A stretch of 64,000 nt of DNA, taken from assembly GCA_028671895.1 (NCBI GenBank), contig CM053796.1:28518860-28582859 (forward strand). Reading direction: 5' to 3'. The translations under genes and the position numbers were made by a program. The notes below the pieces were generated by a model. It was not told where the DNA came from. It ran no database searches and saw nothing but the letters and a program-made list of their open reading frames with translations. Positions 10,392 through 23,532 of the stretch are shown piece by piece. This DNA comes from Oenanthe sinensis. Taxonomy: Eukaryota; Streptophyta; Magnoliopsida; Apiales; Apiaceae. The first letter of the stretch is position 1, and each line of letters begins with the position of its first letter.

Positions 10392-13300
10392 TATTTAGAG
10401 GGAGTTAAACAGGTAAACCGGATTGTATGGATCCTGGACAGCGGATCGTCAAGGCATATGACCGGAGATAGAGCCCTGCTATCAGACATGGTTGAGAGAA
10501 CTGGCCCAATTGTCACCTTTGGAGATAACAGCAAAGGAATGACTACGGGATATGGCAAGTTAAATACTGGAAATGTTATCACTGAAAACGTCTCTTTGGT
10601 GGAAGGACTTAAGCACAATCTACTCAGCGTCAGTCAATTCTGTGATAGAGGTTACAAAGTAAACTTTATCAAGGAGAAGTGTTTAATAGCTCATTCTAAA
10701 GAAGACAGACTAGCCTTGCGTGGAGTAAGGAAAGGAAACTTGTACGTAGCTGATTTCAACTCGGGAACTGAAGCTGAAGCAAATTGTTTTTATTCAAAAG
10801 CTTCAACAGAAGAAAGTTGGCTATGGCACAAGAAGCTCTCACACCTGAACTTCAAAACAATGAACTCTCTAGTCAAGAGGGATTTGGTGAGAGGACTGCC
10901 TCCGATGGAATTCTCACAAGAAGGTTTGTGCGAGGCATGTCAAAAAGGGAAGTCAAAAAGAGCAACTCACAAAGGCATAGACTCTACTAATATTACTGAA
11001 CCACTGCAACTGCTACATATGGATTTATTTGGTACAGTCAATATTCTGTCAATGTCAAGGAAAAGATATGCCTTAGTGATTGTAGATGACTTCACAAAGT
11101 ACTCGTGGGTTTTATTCTTGAACTCTAAGGATGAAACTCCACAATTGGTGATTGATCATGTAAAGTTGATTGAGTTAGATTCAAAGCTACCTGTTCGGGC
11201 AATCAGATCAGATAATGGAACAGAATTCAAGAATGAAATTCTGAATAGCTTCTGCTCAGACAAAGGGATAACAAGACAATTCTCAGCGCCAAGAACTCCG
11301 CAACAGAATGGAGTAGTAGAAAGGAAGAATCGAACCCTGATTGAAGCTGCAAGAACAATGTTAAGTGAATCAAGGTTGCCTATCTACTTCTGGGCTGAAG
11401 CAGTAAACACAGCATGTTATACCCAGAATCGAACTTTAATCAATAAAGAACATATGAAGACTCCCTATGAATTAATGGCTGACAAGAAACCAACTCTCAA
11501 GTACTTTCATGTATTTGGAGCTAAATGCTTTGTGTTAAAGGATGGAGATGAACTTCATGGCAAGTTTGAGGCCAAGGCACATGAAGCTATTTTTGTTGGG
11601 TATTCAAGAAGAGCATATAGGGTATACATAATTGATCAGCACCAAGTGAAGGAAAGTGTCAATGTAACTTTTGATGACACTAAACTCCCAAGTATCCAAA
11701 CTGAAGATCCTTCTGAGTCATTAAAATTTGACAATCATCCAGACTCAGATTCGGATAATGAAGAAGAGCCTGAGGTTGCAACAGGAAATGATGATGACAA
11801 CAATGATGGTAATGATCCAGGTAATAGTGGTGGAAACAATGATAACACTGGAGATACTACTAATATCAGTAGTGGATCAACAAGTCATCCTGGCAGCAAC
11901 TCAGGGGGAGATGAAGGATCAACTGGCAGAACACAACATCACAATGAATTTCGAGGCGAATCATCAAGATCAAACCTACCAAGGGAAAGGATATGAAGCA
12001 AAGATCATCCTTTTGAATTGATCATAGGTGATCCAGATGTTGGTGTTAGAACTAGAAGTGCAACTTCAAATGAATGTTTATCTTCGGTTTTTCTATCTCA
12101 AGAAGAACCAAAGAAAGTTGAAGATGCTCTAACTGATCCAGATTGGGTTCTTGCCATGCAAGAAGAACTCAATCAGTTCGAAAGGCAAGAAGTATGGACA
12201 CTGGTACCCAGGCCTAAAGATAGATCTGTTATTGGCACGAAATGGGTATACAGGAACAAGTTAGACGATGATGGCATTGTTACAAGGAACAAGGCCAGAC
12301 TGGTTGCTAAGGGTTACTCTCAGGAAGAGGGAATTGATTATGATGAGACCTACGCACCAGTTGCAAGACTTGAAGCCATCAGGATATTTCTGGCATTCGC
12401 AGCACATTCTAATTTCAAAGTTTATCAAATGGATGTGAAGAGTGCATTTCTGAATGGAGAGTTAGAAGAGGAAGTATATGTGGAGCAGCCCCCTGGCTTT
12501 GAAAATCCAGAGTTTGTTGGTTTTGTATATTTTTTATTCAAAGCTCTCTATGGGCTCAAGCAAGCACCAAGGACATGGTATGACACTCTCTCTGTGTTTT
12601 TACTTGAAAATGGTTTTATTAGAGGTGTTATAGATAAAACTCTCTTTTATAAATTGCATGAAAAAGATATGTTATTTGTCCAAGTTTATGTTGACGATAT
12701 CATATTTGGTTCTACTAATGAAAACTTGTGCAAGAGATTTGCTAAGTTAATGCAGAGTAGGTATGAAATGAGCATGATGGGTGAACTGTCATTCTTCCTT
12801 GGATTGCAAGTGAAGCAAAAGGAAGATGGGATTTTTATTTGCCAATCAAAGTACATAAGGGATCTTCTAAGGAAATACAATCTAGAAGATTCTACACCGG
12901 CAAAAACCCCTATGCCAACAGCCACAAAGCTTGACAAAGATGAAACTGGTAAGAAGGTGGACATCACAAGCTATAGAGGTATGATAGGCTCATTATTATA
13001 TCTAACTGCTAGTAGACCCGATATAATGTTTGCAACATGCGTATGTGCAAGGTTTCAAACTGATCCTAGATAATCTCATCTTATAGCTGTTAAAAGAATT
13101 TTTAGATATCTGAAGGGTACACCGAATCTTGGAATTTGGTACCCTAAAGATACAGGTTTTGAACTAATAGGCTATACAGATTCAGATTATGCAGGATGCA
13201 GGATGGACAGGAAAAGTACGTCTGGAAGCTGTCAGTTTCTAGGACAACGGTTGATTTCCTGGTACAGCAAGAAATAACACTCAGTATCTACCTTGACGGC

Positions 13301-13631
13301 CGAAGCAGAATATATTACAGCAGGTAGTTGTTGTGCACAGATCTTATGGATAAGGAATCAGCTGAATGATTATGGACTTGCACTATCTAAAATTTCAATA
13401 CTTTGCGATAACACAAGTGCCATAGCAATTTCCAATAATCCTGTACAACATTCAAGAACCAAGCACATAGACATAAGGTATCATTTTATCCGAGAGTATG
13501 TCATGAATGGAACTGTGGTGTTACATTTTGTACCCACAGAAGATCAAATTGCCGACATCTTCACGAAACCACTTGATGAATCCACTTTCTCTAAGTTGGT
13601 TAGTGAGTTAGGGATGTTAAACATGAACTAA
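10392..13631 (+). pseudogene. pol: Element D Pol polyprotein (protease, integrase, RT, RNase H), with three nonsense codons
   Basis: Same frame as gag, separated from it by TAA (10380) and TGA (10389). Domains in order: aspartic protease with ILDSGSSRHMTG near 10428-10463; GAG-pre-integrase WHKKLSHLNFK with a CEAC pair near 10820-10945; integrase core with MDLFG, RSDNGTEFKN and QQNGVVERKN (11020-11330); RT with YVDD at 12687-12698; RNase H with YTDSDYAGC near 13174 and the C-terminal KHIDIRYHF block. In-frame stops are TGA at 11994 (probably from TGG), TAA at 13071 (probably from GAA) and TAA at 13275 (probably from CAA). Catalytic residues otherwise look intact. The stops fit recent decay of a young copy. 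Confidence 0.9.
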
Positions 13632-15834
13632 GTATTGCATGATGTTTTAAATTGCATATTTAATTTTAAGCAAGCACTGTAAATACACTGTATATATTCC
13701 TTAAAATATTTCAAAAACAAACAAACAAATTGAAAAAGAAAACTCAAAAAGATTTTCCTTATTTTTGTACAGTTTTTTTATTGGCATCTCTACTGTAAAT
13801 AAATTTTATATTATGTTTATTTTCCAACAATTAGTATATATTGTTTATTATTTCCAACAATTGCTCTCAACAATTGGTATATTTAAGTATGTATAGTTTT
13901 ATTTGTTTTACAACTTGGCATCTTTATTTATTATTTTTTTTGTTTATTTCTATATAAATATGTGCTGATTATTCTCAAGTCTCTTTTGAGAAGTAGGAAA
14001 GATCTATGAGCATTGATAATCCAATCGATTTTAAAAGTGAGATCCTAATCATTGGCATCAATCTCTAACCAAGATCTTAGAACCAAACACACAAACACTA
14101 TCACTTCCATTTCTCTAACCATTAAACAGAATACCTAATTGTTCAGAATGAGGGAGTCAATGCCTTGATTGCATTTGATAAGGTTGGTGATGTGAGTGAA
14201 CCAACAGCTCTGTCTCTAGAAAGGTGATTCATATATATAAAAGATGAGACAACTGTTAGCTCATCTGTGTTCTCTCAAAAGGATACAGACTTGGAAAAGG
14301 CAAAACTGTTACTAGGTTCATTCTTTCAACAGAGTGAGTCTATTGAATTCAGCCTGTCAGCCAAGGCTATCAGCAAAGAGTTAATTTCATCTGACATTTT
14401 TCAAGAAACCACAAATTTTGTCTTATTTTTAGGGACCAACAATGGACCAACTCAATTGGCATTTTGGACCAACAATTTAAGGACATACTTGGGACCAAAA
14501 GGACCAAGAGGGAACTATTAAAATGTCACAGGAAGGATGAATTGACGGTAGCAATTATTCTAAACTTCCATATCAAGGAAGGAAGAATGATTGATGATTC
14601 TGACTGAATCAACATGCCTTCACAGGCGTCAGGAGAAAACTTGGATCATTTGCTATATTATAGATCCTTATCTCCCTCCCCAGATGGAACATATCTGGAT
14701 TCCTAACGGAATAGATCATCTTAGATGATCAGCAACTCACTGAATCTATTCCTGAAGCAATTCAGTTTATAAAAATCAAATATTTTAATAGATTCAATTG
14801 AGGACGGGGATTTACGAAACCCCATTGCACCACCAGTGACCTCTCTTGAAGGGGCTATGGTGATCTTTCTTGCAGGTATAAAAGACTGAGTCATCCGTAC
14901 TGAGAGAGATATAGTGATGTGAGAAAAGAGTGAAACACAAGTAAGGAAGAGTGAAAATATATATTCTATGAGTGAAACACTTAGAGAGTATATGAGCGAA
15001 ACACTTGTGAGGAACACAAAGTAAAATCACACACTAGCACACTTACCGAATCCCTTTCCCAATTCCCTGTTATAGATTTCAAATGTTACTTAACCAAGGT
15101 GGAAATTTATTCAGAAAAGGACCAATAATTGTTACCTATCTACAATTAGGGGAGAATTATTAAGAGGATTACTCAACTAAGGGGGAGAATTATTAAGAGG
15201 ATTATTCCAAAATGTTAAAGTGTTCAACTAAGGGGGAGTAGATCAAAAAGGGAGAAGTAAACAAAGGCTTTTGCCAGAAGAGGATTACTCAATTGTTGAA
15301 CAAGAAAAAGGGGTATATAACAACATGCTTGGATTCTATTCCATTTGATTTTAGAAGATTCTTGTAAATATGATTAACCGGATTTTCTAAAATGCATAAC
15401 ATGTCATAGTTTGCATTTTTTATATCTGCGATGGTTTAATGCTGTATGTATGCCATGTTTGTTACCTCTATTAAAATGGTTGGATAATTCAAGTAAGGGG
15501 AAATTGAATTCACCTTGGAAGAGAAGGGAAGACATGAGTTGGAGAAACAGAGGAAAAGTGGTAAGAAGAGAACAGACATCATCTCTGTCATCCTAAGGGG
15601 GAGTAGTGATGAGTCTGAGAAATGAAGATAATACTACATGTATAATATGTTCAGTGCTAGTGGAACAAACATCTTTCATTTCAGTTAACTCAGGAAATCT
15701 GGAAATGTATTATATAATCCAGAGAACAATTTATTATTTACAGTTCTTAAATGTCATATTTATTTCTTAGTTGTTAGTTGAGTTATCCTCTAGGAATTTG
15801 TGTGTTAAATGTTTAACAACAAATAGGGGGAGAT
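13632..15834 (+). other. Element D region between pol and 3' LTR, mostly non-coding
   Basis: No envelope-like protein or membrane segment is recognisable. One short open frame of 84 residues (14267-14521) has no known relative. It contains a run of GGACCAAC-type repeats at 14441-14512. From about 15150 onward the sequence has several AAGGGGGAG motifs. The region ends in the polypurine tract next to the 3' LTR. Confidence 0.7.
15821..15834 (+). promoter_or_regulatory. Element D polypurine tract
   Basis: AAATAGGGGGAGAT lies directly against the 3' LTR start at 15835, the standard site for plus-strand priming. Related motifs lie upstream at 15177-15190, 15227-15240 and 15594-15604. Confidence 0.85.
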
Positions 15835-17465
15835 TGAAAGGCATATGTCAAGGCCTATTTGTAATTAGTAGATGACAACTCAACTCATGTAAGAAATTAA
15901 AGTAAGTAATAAATACTGAGGATGGAATCAAATCGAAGAATGTCAACTAGACACAAAGAATCAATTTGTCAGAAGAATTATAATGAAGTTACTACTCTAC
16001 ACCGGAAGAAGTTCATTTATATGTTCAAGCGTCGGAGAAAAATAGAGAAGCAGTTGTTCAGAAGATTCAGAAGATTCTAAGTGGCTACTACAGAAGATTC
16101 CAGAAGAAGAATGAAGACAATGAAGCAGAAGAAGAACAGAAGACCACAGCTTAATGTTAAAGATGAAGAATATTTATTATAGTATGACATAAATGAACCA
16201 GACAGTACATTTGTGTGTCAACTAAAATAATAAATATTCATCATCTAGCTCAAGTGGTTTTATGACAAAAGACACAACGAAGACTGAAAGACTTCAAAAC
16301 TGATAGCACGGTAATACAAGACGAAATAGTATTTTAATTCTACTATCAAATGTTAATTGATTATTTAATTTATCTAATTAAATTAATTCAAGTTGAATTT
16401 AATTTAATTTGTAAATTAACTAATTAATTTAAGTAGAATTAATTTATTATAAAATATATGACTTAATATGACTTTTAATATAATTCAAATGACTAATAAA
16501 TAAGTCATACCGACTGTTTATTAATAAGTCATACCAAATTATATTAATAAAAGTCATACCGACTGAATAAAGAGAAAGTCATACCGAGCTGCTGAAATAT
16601 GAGTCATACCGAGCTGCTGGAATATGAGTCATACTGAGCTGCTGGAATATGAGTCATACCGAGCTGCTGAAATATGAGTCATACCGAGCTGCTGGAATAT
16701 GAGTCATACCGAGCTGCTGGAATATGAGTCATACCGAGCTGCTGGAATATGAGTCATACTGAGCTGCTGAAATATGAGTCATACCGAGCTGCTGAAATAT
16801 GAGTCATACCGAGTAGAATTCAATGAGTCATACCGAGCAGAATTCAATGAGTCATACCGAGCAGAATTCAATGAGTCATACTGAGCAGAATTCAATGAGT
16901 CATACCGAAGCCACTTGCAATGAGTCATACCGAGCACTTTTGCAGTGAGTCATACCGAGTTTTAATATGAGTCATACCGACCATTATAAGTCTTGCCCAG
17001 TGTTTTTATAGTCATACAAGTGTTAAATAAGTCGTATATGACTTATTTTCAGCAAATTAAGTCATGCTGATAAAGGTCATACAAGCCTTTTTCTTCCTCT
17101 ATAAATATGAGGAGATCACCTTCATTTTTCAGTACTACTTCTCAGAGAAGAAAAATCAGATCAAATTCAGTAATTTATCTGCATTGTAATATTCACAGAT
17201 TTCTGTGCTGAGTTTGGATATAATTGTTAAATACGAACAATTCATGTCAAATTTGTTCTAGAACTTTTAATCAATTATATAACTATTTTCTTAATATTAA
17301 TTTTGTAATACTAATCAAGTTAAAATTATATCTTTCACTTGAACAGTATTTCATTCCAATTAATATTTCGCAAGTAATTAAAATAATTTTTTTAATCCAA
17401 ATTATGCCGTGATTAATTTTCAGATATTGTATTCAACCCCCCTTCTACAATATCAGGGACCAACA
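15835..17465 (+). repeat. Element D 3' LTR, with expanded tandem array
   Basis: Same ends as the 5' LTR. The array at about 16570-16985 has nine CTGCTG-type units and four AGAATTC-type units, against six and three in the 5' LTR. Three 25-bp units plus one 24-bp unit equal the full 99-bp length difference between the LTRs. Confidence 0.93.
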
Positions 17466-17898
17466 AAAAGGGAAAGCTTCGAAGATAAAGACATTTATAT
17501 TGCAGATAAGCTATGAGAAGGAAAAAGAATTTCAAAAGGAAACTGTCAACTAATAATTAGGAATTCTATTCCTATTATAATTTGATTTTCTGTTATTAGT
17601 TGATAGGAAACTCTTTATATAAATATTCTATGTAACCCAATATTATTGTCGAAGTTTTGTGAGAACATAGAGATAAAGAGAGTTGCTGTGAAAATACAGA
17701 GAAACTGCTAGAGTTTGTATACACCATATGAGAGTTTATATTCAATACTCTTTAATACAAACACTGATATTTTTATTCTCTGAGTTTTGATCTTTGTTAA
17801 AATAGTTCAAATTTGATTCTTTTGAAATTGATTGAAACTGAGGCGAAAAGATCACATAAATATTCAACCCCCCTTCTACTTATGTAACTGGGAAAACA
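17466..17898 (+). repeat. Element B 5' LTR, second part
   Basis: Starts with AAAAG, the right-hand target duplication of D with one mismatch to GAAAG, and then continues the B LTR. It matches 39960-40385, including the AACCCCCCTTCTACTTATG region near the end and the terminal GGGAAAACA. Confidence 0.9.
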
Positions 17899-17900
17899 AT

Positions 17901-17912
17901 TGGTATCAGAGC
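17901..17912 (+). promoter_or_regulatory. Element B primer-binding site
   Basis: TGGTATCAGAGC starts three bases after the LTR's last base. It is a perfect match to the plant copia site complementary to initiator tRNA-Met. Confidence 0.9.
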
Positions 17913-17935
17913 CTACATTTTAAAATCGATCAAAG

Positions 17936-20235
17936 ATGTCTGGAAACAAAGATGGCAATTCTAAGATTCTTATGCTTAAGTGAAACGAATACACCCACTA
18001 GAAGGTTAAAATGTTGCACCATCTGGAAGTTATAGACCCTGACTATCTTTACAGGATTCATGATGGAACCTATGTGCCCTCAAGGTTTGTTACTCAAACC
18101 ACTGAAGAAGGAAAAATAATTGAAGAGCACTTTGTCAACAAACCAAAGGCTGTGTGGTCAAAAGAGGATAAAGAGAATGTTCTTAAGGAAGCAAAAGTTA
18201 AAAATATTCTTTTTAACAGTTTGGACTTTGTTCTTACAAATTGTGTTATATCATGCAAAACTACTAAGGAGATGTGGAAAAAACTTGAAGTGCACTGTGA
18301 AGGGACTAAAGATGTCAAGAAGAATGCAAGGTCTCTGCTAATTCAGGAGTATGAATATTTTGAGGCAAAATCTGGGGAATCCATTACTGAGATATATGAT
18401 AGGTTCACAAAACTCCTGAATGAGATGGATATACTTGGTAAGGTTTATGATTCTGAAGATATAAACACCAAGTTTCTGAGAGCTCTTCCTGAAGAGTGGG
18501 ATAATAAAACAACAACCATAAGAAAAGCAAGGGATTTGGATGAAATCTCCTTGGAAGAATTGTATAGCCGACTCAAAACATATGATCTAGAGATGCAACA
18601 GAGAAAGAACAAGAAGTCTGTGAAAGCAAAATCAGTAGCTCTCTTGATGGAGTCTGAAAGAGAACAATAAGAAGAACCCAAAGAATCAAGAGTTAAAGAA
18701 TTAAAGAAGAAGGGGTAAGACTGTTGTTGAATCAGAGTCTATTGAGACATACTCTGATTTTGAAGATGAGATTGATCTGAGTCAAATGATGGCTATGTTT
18801 GTCAAGAATTTCAAAAGGATGAAATTCAACAAAAGAATCGGAAAATTCAGCAAAATGCCATCATTTAAGAAGGAAGATGAAAAGGTTGAGAAGAGCAAAA
18901 ACTCCATAATCAAGCTTGACAAGGCAAAAGTCAAGTGTTTCAACTATGGAATATTGGGGCATTTTGCTAGTGAATGCAGAAAAGCAAAAAGTCAAGGCAA
19001 AGGGAAGACACTTCTCTCGATTGGAAATGATTGGGCAGATTCAAGCTCAGAGAATGAAATAGATTATGATAATATTGCATTGATGGCATTCTCCTAAGAA
19101 AAATTAGAGTCTCTCACTGGTACATCATCTCCAAAGACTCAGGTATTAATTTTTTCTCCTGAATCCTACTCAATATAGACTTTGATGGTATGAAAATTGT
19201 TCAAAGTGAGATTAATAAGATAATGACAAACTGTAGGTCCCTCATTAATGACAATGATATGTTAACATAAAAAAATTTAACATTGTCAAGTAGGAATAAC
19301 CATTTAGAGTATGAATTAGTGTTTATGGAAAAATATAAAAAGGATTATGAGAAAAGCAGGCATAACTACACTGAAGTCTTAAAATATGACTTTGTTAAGA
19401 AAGAACTAGAGGAAGAAAGGCTTAAGTTCAAAGTGTGGATAAACTCTGGTAGAAAAGTTCAGGAAATTTTCAATAATCAAAATGTGTGTCAAACTACTGG
19501 TCTAGGCTATGACAAGAGTCAAGGCATAAGACCTATTGATGAGATGGATAACAATGAAGAAGCTAGCCAAGTAAATAAGACTAAGGACAAGAGAACCTAT
19601 ACCCCTGTTAAGTTTGTGACTTCTGAAGTTAAGACTGAGTTACCTAAAGAAAACATAAACTCATTTGTCTATAATCTCTATGCTGTTGACAAAAAGACAG
19701 ATGAATCAAGAGAAAAAGAAATTTAAGAAAAACATAAACATAGGTTTCTTATCAAAGTCCAAGTTAAAGGAAAGGCTAGATAACTTACTAGAGTCTAGAA
19801 AGCTAGGAGGAATTGGAATGGCAAGGAAGGTATCAATAAGGCTAACAATTACCAAAAAGATCCTAATGCTCCTAGAAAGAAGTGCTACAGATGTGGAAAC
19901 CACAACCATTTAGCTCTAGACTGTAAAACAAAGATTGAAAAGAAATCAGAGTCTATTCCTTCTCAGACTCTGACAAGTCATTACATTCCACAGAAGCCTT
20001 GTTATCACTGTGGTAATATATTTCATTCAATTTATATATGTAGGAACTATCATGATTTGTTTTACAATTTTTATGAGCTAAAATCTTCAATTGATAAAAG
20101 TTTGTATGACACTGTCAAGATCCACCAGAGTCTAAAGCAAAAAAGGAGACATGTAAAATAAAAATGAAAAATACTAAGCCTGTTTCACCCAAAGTTAGTA
20201 GTAAATGATCCAAAACTGTTTGGATCCCCAAAACA
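17936..20235 (+). pseudogene. Element B gag pseudogene
   Basis: ATG at 17936 lies 24 bases after the PBS. Two stops interrupt the N-terminus (probably former TGG codons near 17980 and 18000). The gag domain then runs open at 18011-18670, with blocks such as TTKEMWKKLEVHCEGTKD. After a frameshift a zinc-knuckle region appears at 18786-19097, where the second Cys of CX2C is Tyr (CFNYGILGHFASEC). A coiled-coil-like stretch is at 19283-19726. Two more knuckle-like motifs (CYRCGNHNHLALDC and CYHCGNIFHSIYIC) are at about 19880-20045. Frame changes and stops mean no intact Gag. Confidence 0.8.
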
Positions 20236-20255
20236 TCTAACTAGTTGCTATATGT

Positions 20256-22270
20256 ATGCAGGGAACTAGGGTAAAGAGAGTAACCCTAATCCTGGACAGT
20301 GGATGCTCAAGATACATGACTAGAAAGAAATCCATGCTTATAGACTTTGTGAAGATGGCTGGCCCAGAAGAATTATTTGGAGATGGCAACAAAGGACAAA
20401 CACTGAGATATGGCAAGATTGTAATTGGGAATGTCATTATTGATGAAGTAGCTCTAGTTGATGGCTTGAAATACAACTTGATTAGCATAAGTCAACTTGG
20501 AGATAAAGGTTACCATACTGATTTTGACAACAAAGAGTGTCTCGTGACTCACAAAGAAACATACACTTTAGTTTTCAAAAGGCACCGACATGGTAACATA
20601 TATGAATCTTTGGAGGATTGCAATCATAAGGAAGTCACATGTTTATATTTCAAGGCCTCAATAGAAGAAAACTGGAAATGACACAAGAAACTGTCACACA
20701 TCAACTTCAAAACACTCAACAAGTTGGTGAAACAGAGTCTAGTGAGAGGATTATCACAGGTTGATTTTGTTCAAGATGGACTTTAAGAATCATATCAACT
20801 TGGAAAATAAAGGAAAACATCCTTTAAGAGCAAGACAATAAATACCATTTCTGAACCCTTTTATTTATTACATTTTGATTTATTTAGTCGAGTAAATGTG
20901 ATGTCAATTAACAAAAAGAAATATGCTCTTGTCATTGTAGATGATTATACAATATACACATGGGTTTTCTTTTTGAACTTAAAGGATGAAGCTCCAAAAC
21001 ACATAATAGACCATATCACTTTTCTGGAAACAAAATCAAAGAAGACAGTAAGAGTTCGAAAAAGTGACAATGGTACTGAATTCAAGAATTCAATCATGGA
21101 AGAATACTATGCTTCAAAGAGAATTACTCAACAATTTTCTGCACCAGGAACACCTCAACAAAATGGAGTTATGGAGGGAAAGAATAGAACACTCATAGAA
21201 GCAGCCATGACAATGTTGGCAGAGTCTAAACTGCTAGTGTATTTCTGGGCTGAGGCAGTCAATACAGCATGTTTAACTCAAAATTGTACATTAATTAATA
21301 TGCATGGAAAGACTCCTTATGAAATGGTGAATAACAAGAAGCCAGGTGTGAAACACTTTCACATATTTGTATGACAGTGCTTTGTACTAAAAGTACATCC
21401 TGAAAATCTAAACAAATTTAAAGCCAAGGCTGATGAAGCAATCTTCCTTGAAGGATATGCACAAAATACAAATGCATTCAGAGTCTTTAATCTCAGAGCT
21501 AAAATTGTCATGGAATCTATTCATATTGCATTTGATGACAAAAAGATTACAAGATTGCAGGATCTGTCAGAGTCTACAATACTGGAATTTGAAAATCTTA
21601 AAAGTTTTGAGATAGATGAAGATGATGAGGATGAAGAGTCTCAAATTACTCCTGAAACAACACAAGAACCTGCACACTCTGAGGGGATCCAAAAAATTTA
21701 ACTCCAATCAACTTAGAGTCCCAGTTCAGGGTCTACCCAGATAGAGTCTAGACAGATAGAATCAAGTTCTTCAGAGTCTAACTCATCAGGGTCTGGATCA
21801 GGCAACTCTGAATCCTTTTTAGAGTCAAGTAATACATGAAATACCAATGATTTAGGAGGAGCTTCAAGTTCAAGAACTAATCTTCCACCAGCTAGAAAAT
21901 GGGCAAGGGATCACACTCTTGATTTAATAATTGGTGATCCTGAAAGTGGGGTAAAAACTAGAACAACCATTCAAAATGAATGTCTATATAGTTGTTTTCT
22001 CTCAAAGAATGAACAAAAGAAAATTGAAGAAGCCTTGCAAGACCCTGATTGGATTATTGCAATGTAAGAGGAATTGAATGAATTTGGGAGAAACAAAGTG
22101 TGAAGACTTGTACCAATACCGAGAGATAGATCAATTGTTGGTACAAAATTGGTGTTCATGAACAAACTTTATGAGAATGGAACTGTGATTAGAAACAAAG
22201 CAAGGCTAGTTGTAAAAGGTTATTCTCAGGAAGAAGAAATTGATTATGATGAAACTTTTGCACCAGTAAT
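20256..22270 (+). pseudogene. Element B pol, first part: protease, integrase and start of RT
   Basis: The protease site ILDSGCSRYMTRKK is near 20289-20330. GAG-pre-integrase HKKLSHINFKTLNKL follows, with the usual C-x-x-C pair lost. Integrase core motifs are FDLFSRVNVMS, KSDNGTEFKNS and TPQQNGVMEGKN (20870-21185). The linker then leads to RT at about 21920, with DPDWIIAM. The frame ends at 22270 inside the RT motif YDETFAPV, exactly where element C begins. Stops occur near 20681, 20786, 21375 and 22066, so this is dead. Confidence 0.85.
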
Positions 22271-23514
22271 TGATGCGTTTTAAAATATAATACCGCAAGT
22301 GCACAGTGTCTGTTATTAGTAGAGACTGACAAGTACGGGTCGAATCCACAAGGAGACGAGTTCTAAGAAATTTAATCTAATTATTATGAATTATTTCTAG
22401 AATAAAACGACAACTGAGAATTGTTTACTAACTAAAGAATGCAAATTAAATTTATATGAAATCAATTGACTAAAAGTCTAGGGCAATTCAGGTTCACCAT
22501 GCTTACACCAATATTAGTTATATAAATATAGCAATTCAATGTGTCAAATAACTAGAGCAATTGTTAATCTTTCTCAAGCATTAACGCTCTCAGAAATCCA
22601 ATGATACTCTCGCACTCACATTCATTCTACTAATCATATGTATGCCTCTAATGAGTAAAATTTCTCGATCTATTACTCTTATTTTCATGAAATAATCTAT
22701 GATATTGACCAATTACACAAATTAAATATTTAAACATATCGATTAGAATTACCCATAACCCATTAAACTACTAATAAAAATAGAACATAGTTATGGTGCA
22801 AACATGTCTTCCCTTTGCGCCCTAGAATAAAACCACTCACTCTTGCTAGAAGCAAAAGCAATAAAAATTATGAAGAAATCCATGTAAAACATATATTAGA
22901 ACAAGAGAATATAAAAGAGTACTTTGAACTATATTAATGGAGAATAACTGTATGCTATAGAAGAGAGATGAAGAAAAACGCTAGCTAGAAAGTGAAAATA
23001 AAAAAGTGACTATCGTATCTAATGTATCTAGTATATAAAAACTAATTCTAATAATAAAAACTGATTCCTATTTCTAATAATAAAAGTATTTTAATGAATT
23101 AAGCCAAATACAAATAGGCTTCCTTAATTGAATAGGATTCTTTAATTAAAATTCGTAGCTCTATTTTCTCCTCAGTTTCTGGGCTATTCTAATTGGATTC
23201 TTCTTGTTGGACCATTTCTGAATTAAAGATAATTCAATCAGCTTCATATGAACTGTAAGATCGCCCATTTCTGACTTCTAGAACTCGAGATATGACCCAA
23301 ACAATGTATGCAACACGTGTAGCCCAATAAATACGAATTTTCTTCTAATTTGACTCCAAATTAGCTCTTTAAGCCCAAATCTTTCCAAATATAGGAATTC
23401 TATCTTTTCTGCAATAAAATATTAAATTCTATTAAATAAATCCAATTAATGCAAAATACAATTAAATATGAGAATAAAAATAAGATAAAGTATATATAAA
23501 AATATATTATATCA
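22271..23514 (-). repeat. Element C 3' LTR
   Basis: Matches 31779-33007. It starts TGATGCGTTTTAAAATATAA on the plus strand and ends ATTATATCA. It holds about 30 bp near 23190-23215 that the other LTR lacks. Confidence 0.9.
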
Positions 23515-23532
23515 AATCTTCCCACACTTAAC
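23515..23532 (-). promoter_or_regulatory. Element C polypurine tract (weak)
   Basis: In minus orientation the sequence AAGTGTGGGAAGATT abuts the 3' LTR. It is purine-rich and in the correct position. Confidence 0.6.

Larger units (their letters stand above)
6211..17465 (+). mobile_element. Element D: young Sirevirus (Ty1/copia SIRE-type) retrotransposon
   Basis: Complete element inside the 5' LTR of B. LTRs are at 6211-7742 (1532 bp) and 15835-17465 (1631 bp), both TGAAAGGC to GGGACCAACA. Target duplications are GAAAG/AAAAG. Internal order is PBS, one long gag frame, two stops, pol (protease, integrase, RT, RNase H), about 2.2 kb of mostly non-coding sequence with repeated polypurine motifs, and the 3' LTR. 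I count about 17 single-base differences between the LTRs outside the tandem array, near 1%, so this is the most recent large insertion here. Three in-frame nonsense codons in pol suggest this copy is not autonomous. Confidence 0.95.
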
